From the NCBI RefSeq assembly GCF_001463885.1, contig NZ_BBWQ01000022.1, forward strand, positions 1 through 64,000: 64,000 nt of DNA, given 5' to 3'. The notes below the pieces were generated by a model that made no database searches, had not been told where the DNA came from, and saw nothing but the letters and a program-made list of their open reading frames with translations. The position numbers were made by a program, and so were the translations under genes. Positions within the stretch are counted from its first letter, which is position 1. Each line of letters opens with the position of its first letter. This DNA is from Aureimonas altamirensis. Its GTDB lineage: Bacteria; Pseudomonadota; Alphaproteobacteria; Rhizobiales; Rhizobiaceae. Positions 62,755 through 64,000 of the stretch are shown here, piece after piece.

Positions 62755-63092
62755 CGGGAGCGTCCTTCGTCTGGAGACCGCGCCCATCGCGGCCTTCGCA
62801 GGCGTCGAAGCGCACGGGCGGGACGGGTTGGCAGCCCTCGCCCGCTCCGCGAGGGCCTTGATGGCCGGGGGTGGGCTATTTTGACTTTCGCGATGCAAAG
62901 GCGGGGTTCGTCCCCGCCGGCGGAAAATAGTCCAAACCCGGCCATTGCCTGCCCGGCCCGTTTGTGCGCCGATCGCCCTCTCCGAAGGCCGTGGGCGCGG
63001 GACTCTCCGACGATGGATGCACCTGCCGATGGCGAAAGACTGAAACCGGCAGAGGATGACGCTGGGCCGCGCCTCCGGGACCGATCACGACC
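62755..63092. other. Structured intergenic region between DUF2493 and toprim genes
   Basis: No gene seen in 338 bp. GGGCTATTTT at 62873-62882 pairs (one G-T) with AAAATAGTCC at 62924-62933, enclosing GGCGGGG-TTCGT-CCCCGCC at 62900-62918: a nested hairpin, possibly a structured RNA or single-strand initiation site. Confidence 0.4.
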
Positions 63093-64000
63093 TCACCTCT
63101 CCATGAACCGGCGGACGTCTTCAGGATGAAGCTGATCCTTCAGACGCGCCCGGAGGGCATCGGCGCCGTGGCGTCGCAGATCATCGTTGAAATCGCCGTT
63201 GAGCGGCGTGAGCGACATCGCCTCGATCCCGAGGCTCTCTGCTCTGGCGGCCAGGCCGTCTCTTGCACCGTCCCCGGCCGGGTCGCGATCCCTGACGACA
63301 TAGAGCCGGCGCAGCGACGGCGGGAACAGGATGGCAGCGAGGTGAGCGGCCGAAAGCGCCGCCAGCATCGGCATGCGGGGCAGAACCTGACGGGGCGACA
63401 GCACGGTCTCGATGCCCTCGCCGGCGGCGAGAACCTCAGCGGCGGTTCCGAAGCGGACAGCGTGCCCGAGAAGGACGCCCATCGCCCGCCGCGGTGTTTC
63501 GACAGCCGCCTTGCCGGAACCGTCCGGGGCGAGCCAGGTGCGATGCGCGCCGGTCTGCTGGCCCGCAAGATCGGTGACGGCGGCAACGAGTGCCGGCCGG
63601 ATCTCGGTGGGTGAAGACTCGTCGGGTCTATAGTAGCACCTCGGATGGTAGCGCAGCGCGGTGGTGTCCGAGAGGGAGGTGATCGCCCGCCCGTTGAGGT
63701 AGATCGCCGCAAGGGTGCCGTGGATCGGCTGCGCCATGGCGAAGAGGCGGCGCGACGCTTCAGGCGAACCGGGCACGCTGCTGGATGTGCTGCCGGTCGG
63801 CGTCCTCGTCTTCTCCGGTTCAGGATGCGGGAGGGCAAGGAAACGGCGCGCTTCCTCGGCCACTTCCTTGAAGTCGACAAGGCCAAGCGCCTCGCGGATG
63901 ACGTCGAGCAGATCGCCATGCTCCCCGGTGGCCATGTCGGTCCATTTCCCCGCCGCGCCCTTGCCGGAACCCGGGCCGGTCAGGCGCACGAACATCGAGC
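63093..64000 (-). CDS. Toprim-domain protein, 5' end outside window
   Basis: Minus-strand frame open to the right edge (about 302 residues visible). Zinc/primase-like start (MFVRLTGPGSGKGAAGKWTD; GEHGDLLDVIREALGL) and a toprim domain (VLAAGEGIETVLSP; LYVVRDRDPAGDGARDGLAA). These plasmid/ICE toprim proteins resemble DnaG/LtrC primases. It lies on the same strand as DUF2493, and is probably involved in replication of transferred DNA. Its N-terminus continues past 64000. Confidence 0.85.
   Translation of the reverse strand, partial: SMFVRLTGPGSGKGAAGKWTDMATGEHGDLLDVIREALGLVDFKEVAEEARRFLALPHPEPEKTRTPTGSTSSSVPGSPEASRRLFAMAQPIHGTLAAIYLNGRAITSLSDTTALRYHPRCYYRPDESSPTEIRPALVAAVTDLAGQQTGAHRTWLAPDGSGKAAVETPRRAMGVLLGHAVRFGTAAEVLAAGEGIETVLSPRQVLPRMPMLAALSAAHLAAILFPPSLRRLYVVRDRDPAGDGARDGLAARAESLGIEAMSLTPLNGDFNDDLRRHGADALRARLKDQLHPEDVRRFMER

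Noticed and set aside
1-64000. CRISPR arrays, tRNA or rRNA genes
   Set aside because: No regularly spaced repeats, no tRNA-like cloverleaf with CCA-type end and no rRNA-like stretches noticed on either strand.

Overview
The window reads as part of a conjugative mobile element (integrative and conjugative element or large plasmid) from a GC-rich alphaproteobacterium, probably in or near the Rhizobiales. The grounds are the trbBCDEJ-(K-alt)-LFGI plus DUF2274 order, the TraG/DUF3363-relaxase/TraF/DUF2840/DUF736 block, the RepA-ParA pair and an excision-control block resembling that of ICEMlSymR7A. No integrase, transposase, tRNA, rRNA or CRISPR array is visible, and both window edges cut genes (a DsbA-like protein on the left, a toprim protein on the right).

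Layout. (1) 1-24.4 kb is a copper island. It holds an Scs-like thiol-redox set (DsbA/DsbD/TlpA), a CsoR operon with a glutaredoxin-MauE fusion and DUF305, copZ-DUF305 divergent from copA-glutaredoxin-ferredoxin reductase-cueR, a multicopper oxidase, a CDF exporter, a YHS/HMBD P-type ATPase, DUF411, a DUF305/beta-propeller fusion, a second copZ, an MFS pump, and a zinc-type CDF-ArsR pair. Eight MerR/CueR-type promoters (TTGACC, 19-bp spacer with dyad, -10) punctuate it, so much of the island looks like one copper regulon. (2) 24.4-34.9 kb is a LysR regulator and the trb mating-pair-formation operon on the minus strand. (3) 35.3-48.4 kb is an arsenic/cadmium island lying between trbB and the CopG-traG genes that would normally be its neighbours: arsR-BASS transporter, cadR/cadA with a PCuAC-SCO-CcdA-LspA tail, then arsR-arsC-arsC-acr3-arsH-MFS, and two small minus-strand genes. 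(4) 48.5-57.9 kb is the CopG-like gene, traG, relaxase, lytic transglycosylase, DUF736, traF, DUF2840, RHH protein, DNA methylase, parA and repA, all minus strand and mostly joined by 4-bp overlaps. (5) 58-64 kb is an excision-control block (rdfS-like, split fseA-like, qseM-like, qseC-like), then ssb, a membrane protein, DUF2493 and a toprim protein.

How it works together: CueR, encoded at the end of the copA operon, would switch on Cu(I) export, chaperones, periplasmic oxidation and two unknown 58-residue proteins. CsoR, CadR, two arsenic ArsRs and one SmtB-like ArsR control their own modules. The trb/tra genes move the element, and repA/parA plus the rdfS/fseA block would govern its maintenance and excision.

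Most notable: the eight-site CueR regulon; an fseA-like DUF6499/DUF2285 gene split by +1 frame at a CCC-T site just upstream of an rdfS-like gene; three iteron-like repeats inside repA whose spacing breaks the reading frame; and GCACSGTGC palindromes upstream of the relaxase that mark a candidate oriT.
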